Positions 1 through 8,540 of a stretch of DNA of 64,000 nt are shown here, in pieces. The notes under the pieces are model-generated. The model worked only from the letters and a program-made list of their open reading frames with translations, was not told the DNA's origin and did no database searches. Position 1 is the first letter of the stretch. Every line of letters begins with the position of its first letter. The translations under genes were made by a program, and so were the position numbers. This DNA comes from Magnimaribacter mokuoloeensis (GTDB taxonomy: Bacteria; Pseudomonadota; Gammaproteobacteria; Magnimaribacterales; Magnimaribacteraceae). The DNA lies in the NCBI GenBank assembly GCA_041860225.1, contig CP151794.1:1240001-1304000 (forward strand), in the 5' to 3' direction.

Positions 1-305
1 AGCCCCTTATCAACCTTTATACCAGGCAAAGCACCCTGTGCGTTGATGATGTCCACCAATGAGGTACCATCGACCGCCTTCTGGCGAATTGTTTCATCAA
101 AGAGAATAACTCCTCCTATATTCCCTTTCATACCCTCAGCTCTAAAAAGCAATTCTCTATAATCTCTTCTATTTTCTTCTGTAGACTCAACACCAATCGA
201 ATCAAAACGCTTTGTACAAGTTGGATTACTCTCGTCGGCAGCCAATATTCCTTTTCCGTCTGAAACTATATAACTTGCTATTTCATTTAAACTATTAAAA
301 TTCAT
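1..305 (-). CDS. fba: Class I fructose-bisphosphate aldolase (N-terminal part, cut by window edge)
   Basis: Cleaves fructose 1,6-bisphosphate to dihydroxyacetone phosphate and glyceraldehyde 3-phosphate in cytosolic glycolysis and gluconeogenesis. I translated it from the reverse strand: it starts MNFNSLNEIASYIVSDGKGI and continues with the class I motif GKGILAADES, then RFDSIGVEST and FRAEGMKGNIGGVILFDET. About 101 residues are visible; the Schiff-base lysine lies outside the window. ATG at 305-303 is preceded by a GGAGAG ribosome site at about 311-316. It is the last visible gene of tkt-pgk-fba. It is class I (Schiff-base), not the zinc-dependent class II enzyme. Confidence 0.9.
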   Translation of the reverse strand, partial: MNFNSLNEIASYIVSDGKGILAADESNPTCTKRFDSIGVESTEENRRDYRELLFRAEGMKGNIGGVILFDETIRQKAVDGTSLVDIINAQGALPGIKVDKG

Positions 306-326
306 ATTTTCTCTCCACAAATAAAT

Positions 327-1481
327 TCAATTAACTTTATCTATCAAAGCTTCTAGTGCAGGTAATTTTTTTCCTTCCATGAATTCTAAGAACGCCCCAC
401 CTGCAGTTGAAACATAATCAAGGCTATCTAACACCCCTGCTTTTTCAGCAGCAGAGATAGTATCTCCTCCTCCAGCAACTGAAAAGCCTTTTGAAGAAAT
501 AATCATCTCAGCGATCATGGCTGTGCCAGCAAAAAAATTCTCTTTTTCAAAAAAACCTAGCGGCCCATTCCATAAAATGGTTCCAGCATTCATAATGATT
601 GGCTCCAAATCAACAAAGGAAGCAGGAGCTATGTCGAATATTGCTTCATTTTCCTGTATCGAGTTAGCAGAAGTGATTCTCCCGGGCTCGTCAGCACTTA
701 TAGAAACAATTACAGATTCCGGTATTATTATTTTAGGATTCGCTACCAATTCTTTAGCTTCTTCTAGCATAGAATCTTCAATTAGCGACTTACCTACCTC
801 ATAACCCTTAGCTGCTAAACAAGTATTTGCAATACCTCCACCAAGGATTACTTTATCCACTGTTTGTGAGAGCGAATCAATAAGACTTAATTTTGTTGAG
901 ATTTTTGCACCACCCAAGACAGCGATAGAGTTTTTTGCGTTTTCTTTTACTTTTGATAGAGCAGTTAGCTCCTCATCCAAGAGAAATCCTGCACAGGCAT
1001 CACCAGAAAATGTTATTACTCCAGTAGTCGAAGCATGGGCCCTATGTGAAGTTGCAAATGCATCCATGACAAATACATCGGCCAAAGCTGCCAATCTTTT
1101 TGATAATTCTATATCGTTGCTTTTCTCGCCAATATTAAATCGGGTATTTTCTATAATTGAAATATGATCAACCTGATCTAAACCTTCAATCTCACTCAAG
1201 GAGTAAAGAGGGATTTGCATGTTTAATAGACCTTCCATTTCCTTAACTACAGGTGCTAGAGAAAATTCCTCTTGAAACATGTTGTTTTCTTCAGGTCTTC
1301 CTAGATGGCTCATGATTATCAGGCGGGCACCTGATTCTAGAATGAAATTAACTGTTGGTAGAGACCTGATAATTCTTTCTTGATTTGTGACTGCGCCCGC
1401 TTCGATGGGTGTATTTAGATCAAGCCTCAACAAGACAGACTTGTCACTTAAGCTAATTTCATTAAGCTTTTTATATCTCAT
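327..1481 (-). CDS. pgk: Phosphoglycerate kinase
   Basis: Transfers phosphate between 1,3-bisphosphoglycerate and ADP in glycolysis and gluconeogenesis. The 384-residue length is normal for the bacterial enzyme. Visible hallmarks are RLDLNTPIEAG near the N-terminus, the substrate-binding SHLGRP motif, the hinge-side GGAKISTKL block, and the C-terminal nucleotide-binding GGGDTISAAEKAG followed by VSTAGGAFLE. The start lies 3 nt after the tkt stop codon, so it is translationally linked to tkt. The stop lies 21 nt before fba. In many gammaproteobacteria epd sits between tkt and pgk; here it is absent. Confidence 0.97.
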   Translation of the reverse strand: MRYKKLNEISLSDKSVLLRLDLNTPIEAGAVTNQERIIRSLPTVNFILESGARLIIMSHLGRPEENNMFQEEFSLAPVVKEMEGLLNMQIPLYSLSEIEGLDQVDHISIIENTRFNIGEKSNDIELSKRLAALADVFVMDAFATSHRAHASTTGVITFSGDACAGFLLDEELTALSKVKENAKNSIAVLGGAKISTKLSLIDSLSQTVDKVILGGGIANTCLAAKGYEVGKSLIEDSMLEEAKELVANPKIIIPESVIVSISADEPGRITSANSIQENEAIFDIAPASFVDLEPIIMNAGTILWNGPLGFFEKENFFAGTAMIAEMIISSKGFSVAGGGDTISAAEKAGVLDSLDYVSTAGGAFLEFMEGKKLPALEALIDKVN

Positions 1482-1484
1482 TTT

Positions 1485-3473
1485 CTAGAGATCTAATTTT
1501 GAAATAATTTGCTCTTTAGTGAAACCAAAATGCTCAAAAAGAGCCTTTCCAGGTGCAGATTCTCCGAACGAATCCATACCAATAACTTCTCCTTCCAGCC
1601 CTACGTATTTTCTCCACCAGTCTGCATGAGAAGCCTCTATAGAAACTCTTTTTATTCCTTTCTCTAAAACTGAATCTTTGTAGTCATCTGATTGAACATC
1701 AAATCTTTCAGAGCAAGGCATAGAGACAACTCGAATAGGCGTTTTATCCTTTACTTCCTCTGCTACAGCCATAGCTACTTCCACCTCTGACCCTGTAGCA
1801 ATTAATATTAATTCAGGTTTTTCGTTTGGCTCATACAGCGTATAAGCGCCCTTTTTCATAGAATCAATCTGTTTTGCTGTTCTTTCAAAGTTAGGTAGGC
1901 CTTGCCTTGATAATATAAGCGCAGTGGGTTTATCAGAATTTTCAAGAGCTGCGAGCCAAGAAATTGCTGTCTCTGAAGTATCACAAGGTCTCCAAGTTTC
2001 AAGATTTGGGGTAGTTCTGAGACTTGTTAAATGTTCTACTGGCTGATGGGTGGGCCCATCTTCTCCCACACCAATTGAATCATGGGAGTATACAAGCATA
2101 GTCTGAATCTTCATTAGAGCGGCCATGCGAACAGCATTTCTGGCATAGTCTAAAAAGGTTAAAAATGTTCCTCCGTAAGGCCTGATGCCTCCATGAAGAA
2201 CCATTCCATTCATAATACCTGTCATACCAAATTCTCTGACGCCATAATTTATATAATTTCCAGCAAAATTATCAGACCTTATTTCAATCGTACCATCCCA
2301 ATTAGTATTATTTGAACCTGTTAAATCTGCTGATCCACCAACTAATTCAGGAATTAAGGGACCTAAAACATTGAGAACTCTTTGAGAAGATACTCTGGTG
2401 GCTATATTTGGTAAATCTTTTTGAACATCATCAACAAAACCGTAAATGGCCTCTTCAACCCCTTCTGGCAAGTCTCCATTCATTATTCGTCTCAATTCAG
2501 ACCCTAATTCTTCATTGTCTTTTTGATATTGATCAAATAATTGATTCCATTCCTCTTCCTCGGAACTTCCTTGTTCTTTAGCATCCCAGGCTTCATAAAC
2601 ACTAGCCGGGATATCGAAAGGTTCATTATCCCAATTGAGATCTTTTCTCATATCAGCAATCTCTTCCTCACCGAGAGGACTTCCGTGTGTCGATGCCGTT
2701 CCTTCTTTATTTGGAGAACCTTTGCCTATTAGTGTTTTGCAACAAATTAAGGTAGGCTTATTTTTACTGGTTTTAGCTTTCTCTATAGCTGCATTAATCT
2801 CCTCTGGGTCATGGCCGTTTACATCAGAAATAACTTCCCAACCATAAGATTGAAACCTGGTAGGAATGTCCTCGGTAAACCATCCATCAACTTCTCCATC
2901 TATAGAAATATTATTGTCATCATACAAAACAACTAATTTTCCCAGTCCAAGAGTACCTGCCAAAGAACAGGCCTCATGAGAGATTCCTTCCATCAAACAT
3001 CCATCACCAGTAAACACATAAGTCATGTGATCAATAACTTTGTGATTTTCAGTATTGAACTTAGTGGCTAAAACTTTCTCAGCTATAGCCATTCCGACAG
3101 CATTAGATATTCCCTGTCCGAGAGGTCCAGTAGTAGTTTCAACTCCTGGAGTGATTCCATACTCTGGGTGACCAGCTGTTTTTGAGTGAAGTTGTCTAAA
3201 ATCTTTAAGATCTTGAATAGTTAGATCATAGCCACTCAAGTGCAAAAGAGAATATATGAGCATTGAACCATGACCATTAGAAAGCACGAACCTATCTCTA
3301 TTGAACCAATTGGGATTAGAAGGATTATGTCTTAAGTGGCGTTGCCATAGGACCTCTGCTATTTCTGCCATTCCCATTGGCATGCCAGGATGGCCAGAAT
3401 TAGCCTGCTGCACGGCATCTGCTGCGAGTATTCGAAGTGCGTTTGCTGATTGGGGGCTTGAATTTTTACTCAT
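1485..3473 (-). CDS. tkt: Transketolase
   Basis: Thiamine-diphosphate enzyme of the non-oxidative pentose phosphate pathway; it moves two-carbon ketol units between sugar phosphates. The 662 residues match the usual length. Visible: the N-terminal substrate histidine in NSGHPGMPMG, the ThDP/metal motif FTGDGCLMEGISHEA, GSPNKEGTASTHGSPLG, and the transketolase signature GEDGPTHQPVEHLTSLR in the pyrimidine domain. ATG at 3473-3471 has no evident Shine-Dalgarno. It heads the minus-strand tkt-pgk-fba operon and diverges from metK. Confidence 0.97.
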   Translation of the reverse strand: MSKNSSPQSANALRILAADAVQQANSGHPGMPMGMAEIAEVLWQRHLRHNPSNPNWFNRDRFVLSNGHGSMLIYSLLHLSGYDLTIQDLKDFRQLHSKTAGHPEYGITPGVETTTGPLGQGISNAVGMAIAEKVLATKFNTENHKVIDHMTYVFTGDGCLMEGISHEACSLAGTLGLGKLVVLYDDNNISIDGEVDGWFTEDIPTRFQSYGWEVISDVNGHDPEEINAAIEKAKTSKNKPTLICCKTLIGKGSPNKEGTASTHGSPLGEEEIADMRKDLNWDNEPFDIPASVYEAWDAKEQGSSEEEEWNQLFDQYQKDNEELGSELRRIMNGDLPEGVEEAIYGFVDDVQKDLPNIATRVSSQRVLNVLGPLIPELVGGSADLTGSNNTNWDGTIEIRSDNFAGNYINYGVREFGMTGIMNGMVLHGGIRPYGGTFLTFLDYARNAVRMAALMKIQTMLVYSHDSIGVGEDGPTHQPVEHLTSLRTTPNLETWRPCDTSETAISWLAALENSDKPTALILSRQGLPNFERTAKQIDSMKKGAYTLYEPNEKPELILIATGSEVEVAMAVAEEVKDKTPIRVVSMPCSERFDVQSDDYKDSVLEKGIKRVSIEASHADWWRKYVGLEGEVIGMDSFGESAPGKALFEHFGFTKEQIISKLDL

Positions 3474-3602
3474 TTTTTTGAGATAGCTTATTGTCTATCA
3501 AATACTTTTTGATGTACATAGAAATACTGTTAAAAAGGTATATTTTTAAGCAAAAATTGGTCTTTTGTGTAAAATACGACCTCCTTTTAACTTGGAGACA
3601 TT
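3474..3602. promoter_or_regulatory. Divergent tkt/metK intergenic region
   Basis: This 129-nt region must hold promoters for both directions. It contains a -10-like TAAAAT at 3570-3575 toward metK without a good -35, a GGAG ribosome site at 3594-3597 for metK, and an upstream CTCC at 3581-3584 that could pair with that site. On the tkt side a small hairpin (GATAG 3482-3486 with CTATC 3495-3499) lies in the tkt leader. I do not recognise a known SAM riboswitch here, although the metK-ahcY-metF context would suit one. Confidence 0.35.
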
Positions 3603-4760
3603 ATGTCTGAATATAAAATCTTCACCTCTGAATCTGTTTCGGAAGGACACCCCGATAAAATGGCTGATCAAATTTCTGATGCTGTGTTAGATGCCATGCT
3701 AAAAGATGACCCAGACTCTAGGGTGGCATGCGAAACCTTGGTTAAAGATAATTTAGTTGTTTTAGCTGGAGAGATTACAAGCGGCTCAGAACCTGACCTT
3801 GAAGCTCTTACTAGAAAGGTAATCCTAGATATAGGATATGACAGCATAGATGTGGGTTGCGATGGCAATACCTGTGATGTGATCAACGCAATTGGAAAAC
3901 AATCTCAAGATATCGCTCAAGGAGTAAATGAAGGTGAAGGAGAAGACCTTGAACAAGGAGCTGGAGACCAAGGTTTGATGTTTGGATATGCAACAAATGA
4001 AACAGAAGTTTTGATGCCTGCTCCAATAACTTATTCGCATAGATTAGTTGAACAACAGGCATTTATAAGAAAAAGCAATAAATTGTCCTGGTTAAGGCCA
4101 GATGCCAAAAGCCAAGTTAGTTTTGTCTATGGAGAAGATGGAAAACCTCAATCTATTTCAGCTGTTGTACTTTCTACACAACACGATCCTGAAGTATCTC
4201 AAGAAGACCTTAAAGAAGGAGTAATGGAAGAAATCATAAAACCCATTTTGCCTTCAAATTGGTTAAACGAGCATACGAAATATTTCATAAATCCTACAGG
4301 TAGATTTGAAATAGGCGGGCCTGTTGGGGATTGCGGTCTCACAGGAAGAAAAATTATTGTTGATACCTACGGAGGAATGGCTAGACACGGTGGAGGAGCA
4401 TTCTCAGGGAAAGACCCTTCAAAAGTTGATAGATCAGCTGCTTATGCAGGCAGGTATGTGGCTAAAAATATTGTTGCTGCAGGTCTGGCAGATAGATGTG
4501 AAATACAAGTATCTTATGCAATAGGAGTAGCAGAACCAACTTCCATAAGCGTAAATACCTTTGGAACGTCAAAGATAGACGAAGAAAAAATTTCTGATCT
4601 AGTAAGAGAACATTTCGATCTAAGGCCAAGACAGTTAATTAATATGCTTGACTTGAAAAGACCTATCTATCAGTCAACGGCTGCTTATGGTCATTTTGGA
4701 AGAGAAGAGTCGGCGTTTACATGGGAAAAAACAGATAAAGTAGAAGCTTTAAAAGGATAA
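3603..4760 (+). CDS. metK: S-adenosylmethionine synthetase
   Basis: Makes S-adenosylmethionine from ATP and methionine in the cytosol. The 385 residues match the family. Visible motifs: TSESVSEGHPDKMADQISD with the catalytic His16, the hexapeptide GAGDQG near residue 119, and the P-loop-like GGGAFSGKDPSKVDRSAAY. ATG follows a GGAG ribosome site with good spacing. All 16 arginine codons I read are AGA or AGG, which sets the local codon norm. The stop lies 5 nt before ahcY, so synthesis of the methyl donor and removal of its product are co-transcribed. Confidence 0.98.
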   Translation: MSEYKIFTSESVSEGHPDKMADQISDAVLDAMLKDDPDSRVACETLVKDNLVVLAGEITSGSEPDLEALTRKVILDIGYDSIDVGCDGNTCDVINAIGKQSQDIAQGVNEGEGEDLEQGAGDQGLMFGYATNETEVLMPAPITYSHRLVEQQAFIRKSNKLSWLRPDAKSQVSFVYGEDGKPQSISAVVLSTQHDPEVSQEDLKEGVMEEIIKPILPSNWLNEHTKYFINPTGRFEIGGPVGDCGLTGRKIIVDTYGGMARHGGGAFSGKDPSKVDRSAAYAGRYVAKNIVAAGLADRCEIQVSYAIGVAEPTSISVNTFGTSKIDEEKISDLVREHFDLRPRQLINMLDLKRPIYQSTAAYGHFGREESAFTWEKTDKVEALKG

Positions 4761-4765
4761 AAAAT

Positions 4766-6163
4766 ATGAGTAATAACGATTACAAAGTAGCTGATATGTC
4801 ATTGGCAGATTGGGGTAGAAAAGAGATAGTAATAGCCCAATCAGAAATGCCTGCCTTAATGAAATTAAGAGAGAGATATGGAGATGAACAGCCTCTAAAA
4901 GGAGCGAAAATCTTGGGTTGTATTCATATGACTATTCAAACTGCTGTCTTAATAGAAACACTCACTGCTTTAGGTGCAGAAGTGAGATGGTCAGGTTGTA
5001 ATATATTTTCAACACAAGATCATGCTGCAGCTGCAATTGCAGAATCAGGAGTTCCTGTATTTGCATGGAAAGGACAGACTGAAGAGGAATTCGATTGGTG
5101 TATAGAACAGACAATTCTATGCGATGGAAAACCATGGGATGCAAACATGATCCTTGATGACGGAGGAGATCTTACATCTATGGCTCATGAAAAGTATCCT
5201 GAAATCCTAGAAAATATCCACGGCATAACAGAAGAAACCACTACTGGTGTTGTAAGGCTCAATGAGATGATAGAAAAGGGTGAATTAAAAGTGCCCGCTA
5301 TTAACGTGAATGATTCTGTTACCAAATCCAAAAATGATAATAAATATGGAACAAGACATAGTCTTAACGATGGAATCAAAAGAGGAACAGATATGTTCCT
5401 AGCTGGTAGAAAAGCCCTCGTTATAGGATATGGTGATGTTGGAAAAGGATCAGCACAGAGCCTTAAGCAAGAAGGCATGGTGGTAAGGGTCACTGAAATT
5501 GACCCAATATGTGCCATGCAAGCTTGCATGGATGGATATGAGGTTGTTTCGCCTTACATTGATGGCATTAATAACGACTCTGAAGACTCTATAAACAAAG
5601 CTCTTTTGGAAGATACTGATCTTATAGTAACTACAACTGGCAACTATCATGTTTGCGATAAGCATATGCTTAAAGCAGTTAAAGATGGGGCAGTGATTTG
5701 CAATATTGGACACTTTGATACAGAAATTGATACGCAATATATGCGTGATGAATGGTGCTGGGAAGAAGTGAAGCCTCAAGTCCATAAGGTCTTCAGAGAT
5801 ACAAAACCCGGGGATACTCCCAACCTAGATAGCGAGAATTACATAATTCTTCTATCCGAGGGACGATTAGTAAACCTAGGCAATGCAACTGGCCACCCTT
5901 CAAGAATCATGGACGGATCCTTTGCAAATCAAGTTTTAGCTCAGATGTATCTTTATGAGAAGAAGTTTGCTCATATAAATGATGAAGACAAGAAGCAAGA
6001 GCTTATAAAAGTAGAAGTATTGCCAAAGAAACTTGATGAAGAAGTGGCTTCATATATGGTTGAAGGATTCGGAGGCGTCATGACTAAGTTGTCATCTGAT
6101 CAGGCTGATTACATCAATGTACCGGAAGAAGGACCTTTCAAGTCAGAAATATATAAATATTAA
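4766..6163 (+). CDS. ahcY: Adenosylhomocysteinase (SAH hydrolase)
   Basis: Hydrolyses S-adenosylhomocysteine to adenosine and homocysteine, relieving inhibition of methyltransferases. The 465 residues match the bacterial enzyme. Visible: KGAKILGCIHMTIQTAVLIE at the N-terminus, the substrate-binding region with ILDDGGDLT and GITEETTTGV, the NAD-binding VIGYGDVGKGSAQSL near residue 219, and the C-terminal YKY end that reaches the neighbouring subunit. It sits between metK and metF, completing the methyl cycle together with a methionine synthase that must lie elsewhere. Confidence 0.98.
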   Translation: MSNNDYKVADMSLADWGRKEIVIAQSEMPALMKLRERYGDEQPLKGAKILGCIHMTIQTAVLIETLTALGAEVRWSGCNIFSTQDHAAAAIAESGVPVFAWKGQTEEEFDWCIEQTILCDGKPWDANMILDDGGDLTSMAHEKYPEILENIHGITEETTTGVVRLNEMIEKGELKVPAINVNDSVTKSKNDNKYGTRHSLNDGIKRGTDMFLAGRKALVIGYGDVGKGSAQSLKQEGMVVRVTEIDPICAMQACMDGYEVVSPYIDGINNDSEDSINKALLEDTDLIVTTTGNYHVCDKHMLKAVKDGAVICNIGHFDTEIDTQYMRDEWCWEEVKPQVHKVFRDTKPGDTPNLDSENYIILLSEGRLVNLGNATGHPSRIMDGSFANQVLAQMYLYEKKFAHINDEDKKQELIKVEVLPKKLDEEVASYMVEGFGGVMTKLSSDQADYINVPEEGPFKSEIYKY

Positions 6164-6173
6164 TTAAAGACTA

Positions 6174-7007
6174 ATGGAAAAAAACTCTAAAACATTAAGT
6201 TTTGAGTTTTTCCCACCTAAAACAGCTTCTGGCCTTGAAAAGCTTATTAATATAGCCCAAGACTTCGAAGCTGTCCCTGCGGAATACTTTTCAGTTACCT
6301 TTGGGGCGGGAGGATCAACTCAACAAGGAACTTTAGATACTTGTAGATCGCTTTTTGATGCTACAAAGACACCCATTGCACCTCATATTTCTGGAATAGG
6401 TTCAGATAAAGAACAAATATCTTTAACCCTGAGGGCTTATAAAGACAAAGGGCTAAAAAAATTAGTGGTTCTTAGAGGGGATTTACCTTCCGGATTCGGA
6501 TCTATTGGTGACTTTCCATATGCTGTAAATCTTATTGACTTCATTATTGATGAATTTGAAAACTATTTTGAAATTGAAGTGGGATCTTATCCTGAAACAC
6601 ATCCCGAAGCAGTTAGTCCCGAGCAGGATTTGAAATATTTCTGTGAAAAAATGTCTAGAGAAGTGGAAGGAGCAGTTACTCAATTTTTCTTTGACCCAGA
6701 TGTTTATTTTAGATTCATTGAGAATTGCAAAAAGCTTGGTTGCAGTAAACCAATTACTCCCGGAATAATGCCCATTACGAACAAAGATGCCTTGATAAGA
6801 ATGGCAAAAAACTGTGGTGCAAAATTACCTAATTCATTAATTAAGCAACTCGATACTTATTCAAAGGAAGATGATGTAAAAAAATTTGGAATAGAGTATG
6901 TGTCCTCGCTAGTTCAGGAATTGATAAAAAAAGGTGCACCCGGTATTCATTTCTATACTATTAATCAATTAGAACCAACTCAACAGATAATAGAAAACTT
7001 AGATTAA
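6174..7007 (+). CDS. metF: 5,10-methylenetetrahydrofolate reductase
   Basis: FAD enzyme that reduces methylenetetrahydrofolate to 5-methyltetrahydrofolate, the methyl donor for methionine synthesis. It has 277 residues, slightly shorter than the E. coli enzyme. Visible: LSFEFFPPKT with the catalytic glutamate, SVTFGAGGSTQQGT, VVLRGDLPSG, and ITPGIMPITN with the downstream GIEY...GAPGIHFYTIN block typical of the TIM barrel end. It starts 10 nt after ahcY. Its place beside metK and ahcY joins the folate and SAM arms of methionine metabolism. Confidence 0.96.
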   Translation: MEKNSKTLSFEFFPPKTASGLEKLINIAQDFEAVPAEYFSVTFGAGGSTQQGTLDTCRSLFDATKTPIAPHISGIGSDKEQISLTLRAYKDKGLKKLVVLRGDLPSGFGSIGDFPYAVNLIDFIIDEFENYFEIEVGSYPETHPEAVSPEQDLKYFCEKMSREVEGAVTQFFFDPDVYFRFIENCKKLGCSKPITPGIMPITNKDALIRMAKNCGAKLPNSLIKQLDTYSKEDDVKKFGIEYVSSLVQELIKKGAPGIHFYTINQLEPTQQIIENLD

Positions 7008-7011
7008 AGCT

Positions 7012-8415
7012 ATGACTAAGAAAGGAAAAAAAGTGAACCCACTTTGGGGAGGAAGATTTGATTCTGGCATCAATGAGCTCGCACAATCTTTTTCAGCTTC
7101 TATCGACACAGATAAGAGGTTATGTGAAGCCGATATCAAAGGATCAATTGCGTATGCTGAAGTACTAAAAGATGCCAAGTTAATTAACGCATCTGAGCTA
7201 AGCAAGATTAAAAAAGGTCTAGCCAAAATTCTTAAGGAAATACAAGAAGACAAATTCCATTGGGACCCTGCACTTGAAGATGTGCACATGAATATTGAAT
7301 CTAGACTTGTAAAAGTTGCTGGAGCAGCTGCAAAAAAAATACATACTGGAAGATCTAGAAATGACCAAGTGGCAACAGACTTGAGATTGTTTTTAAGGGA
7401 TAAGATTGCAGATCTACTGAATTTACTAACCTTATTACAAAAATCTATAGTAAGAAAAGCTGAAGAAAATAGCGAAACTATTATGCCAGGTTTCACACAT
7501 TTACAAATAGCTCAGCCTGTTACCTTCGGTCACCATCTTATGGCTTGGTATGAAATGCTATCTAGAGATTACTCTAGATTGCAAGATGCAAGTGAAAGAA
7601 TGAGTGTTTTGCCCTTAGGCTCGGCAGCATTATCTGGAACAAGATTTGACATAAATAGGGAATTGCTAAAAAGGAAACTGGGATTTAAAGAAATAAGCAA
7701 GAACTCCATGGACGCTGTTAGTGATAGAGACTTTGTATTGGAATTGGCTTCTGTATTATCGATAATTGGGATACATCTCTCGAGAATCTGCGAAGAAATA
7801 GTGATTTGGTCTTCGAGTCAATTTAACTATGTTGAGTTATCTGATGAGGTTTGCACCGGTTCCTCAATCATGCCGCAAAAGAAAAATCCTGATATGGCCG
7901 AATTAATTAGGGGAGGTTCCTCAAAAACTATAGCTAACTTGACTGGCCTTCTTGCTTTGATGAAAAACTTACCTCTGACTTACAACAGAGACCTTCAGGA
8001 TGATAAGGAATATATCTTTAGTAGTATTGATTTTTCAGAAGACAGCTTGGCCCTTCTTACTGTAGTGGTAAACGGTATGGAACCCAATAAAGCCAAAATG
8101 AAGCAAGATTGCTTTCAAGGCCAAATAACTGCAACTGACTTGGCTGATTATTTGGTTGAAAAGAATATGCCTTTTAGGCAGGCTCATGAGGTTGTTGGAA
8201 AAATAGTAGCCCTTGCTGAGAGTAAAGATTTGCAGATTTTTGAACTTAATTTTTCTGAATTAAGAAAGTTTTCTAAATTAATACAGGAAGATGTAAAAGA
8301 CTATTTAGATCCACAGAAAACTATTCTATCTAGAAAACAAACAGGAGGGACGGCGCCCTCGCAAGTTAAAAAAGAAATTAAAAAAGCTAAATTAACGTTA
8401 GAGAGGAGAAAATAA
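7012..8415 (+). CDS. argH: Argininosuccinate lyase
   Basis: Last step of arginine synthesis: splits argininosuccinate to arginine and fumarate. 467 residues, normal length. It belongs to the fumarase/aspartase superfamily: LWGGRFDSG at the N-terminus, EDVHMNIESRL, the HTGRSRNDQVATDLR block, TPG-type MPGFTHLQIAQPV with the catalytic histidine, and the signature GSSIMPQKKNPDMAEL from about residue 283. It starts 4 nt after metF, and its TAA stop overlaps the lptM start as TAATG, so translation is coupled. Confidence 0.97.
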   Translation: MTKKGKKVNPLWGGRFDSGINELAQSFSASIDTDKRLCEADIKGSIAYAEVLKDAKLINASELSKIKKGLAKILKEIQEDKFHWDPALEDVHMNIESRLVKVAGAAAKKIHTGRSRNDQVATDLRLFLRDKIADLLNLLTLLQKSIVRKAEENSETIMPGFTHLQIAQPVTFGHHLMAWYEMLSRDYSRLQDASERMSVLPLGSAALSGTRFDINRELLKRKLGFKEISKNSMDAVSDRDFVLELASVLSIIGIHLSRICEEIVIWSSSQFNYVELSDEVCTGSSIMPQKKNPDMAELIRGGSSKTIANLTGLLALMKNLPLTYNRDLQDDKEYIFSSIDFSEDSLALLTVVVNGMEPNKAKMKQDCFQGQITATDLADYLVEKNMPFRQAHEVVGKIVALAESKDLQIFELNFSELRKFSKLIQEDVKDYLDPQKTILSRKQTGGTAPSQVKKEIKKAKLTLERRK

Positions 8416-8540
8416 TGATTACTGCTATGAGAATCGTTTTTCTAATGTTGGCCTTTAACTTAACATCCTGCGGTAATAAGGTTCCATTAAGTCTACCCGA
8501 CAATTCAGAAGAGACTTATTTTGGTCATGAAAACAATTGA
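8415..8540 (+). CDS. lptM: LptM (YifL)-type small lipoprotein
   Basis: A 41-residue lipoprotein that I translated by hand. MRIVFLMLAFNLTSCGNKVP shows a signal peptide with lipobox LTSC (acylated Cys19), followed by the GNKVPLSLP stretch that matches the conserved CG-K-PLY-P pattern of YifL/LptM. In E. coli LptM helps oxidative maturation of the outer-membrane LPS translocon LptD/E. It overlaps the argH stop by 1 nt and the lysA start by 14 nt. The location directly upstream of lysA/dapF is the standard proteobacterial location. Function is assigned from motif and position. Confidence 0.85.
   Translation: MITAMRIVFLMLAFNLTSCGNKVPLSLPDNSEETYFGHENN

Noticed and set aside
517..804. Open frame antisense to pgk, and the many similar antisense or shifted frames across the window
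   Set aside because: They lie opposite or out of frame with strongly conserved genes, have no ribosome sites or recognisable domains, and are shadows of those genes.
3500..3602. SAM or SAH riboswitch upstream of metK-ahcY
   Set aside because: The context is right, but only a 4-bp CTCC/GGAG pairing near the ribosome site is visible and no known riboswitch core could be recognised. A covariance-model search (Infernal against SAM and SAH families) would decide.
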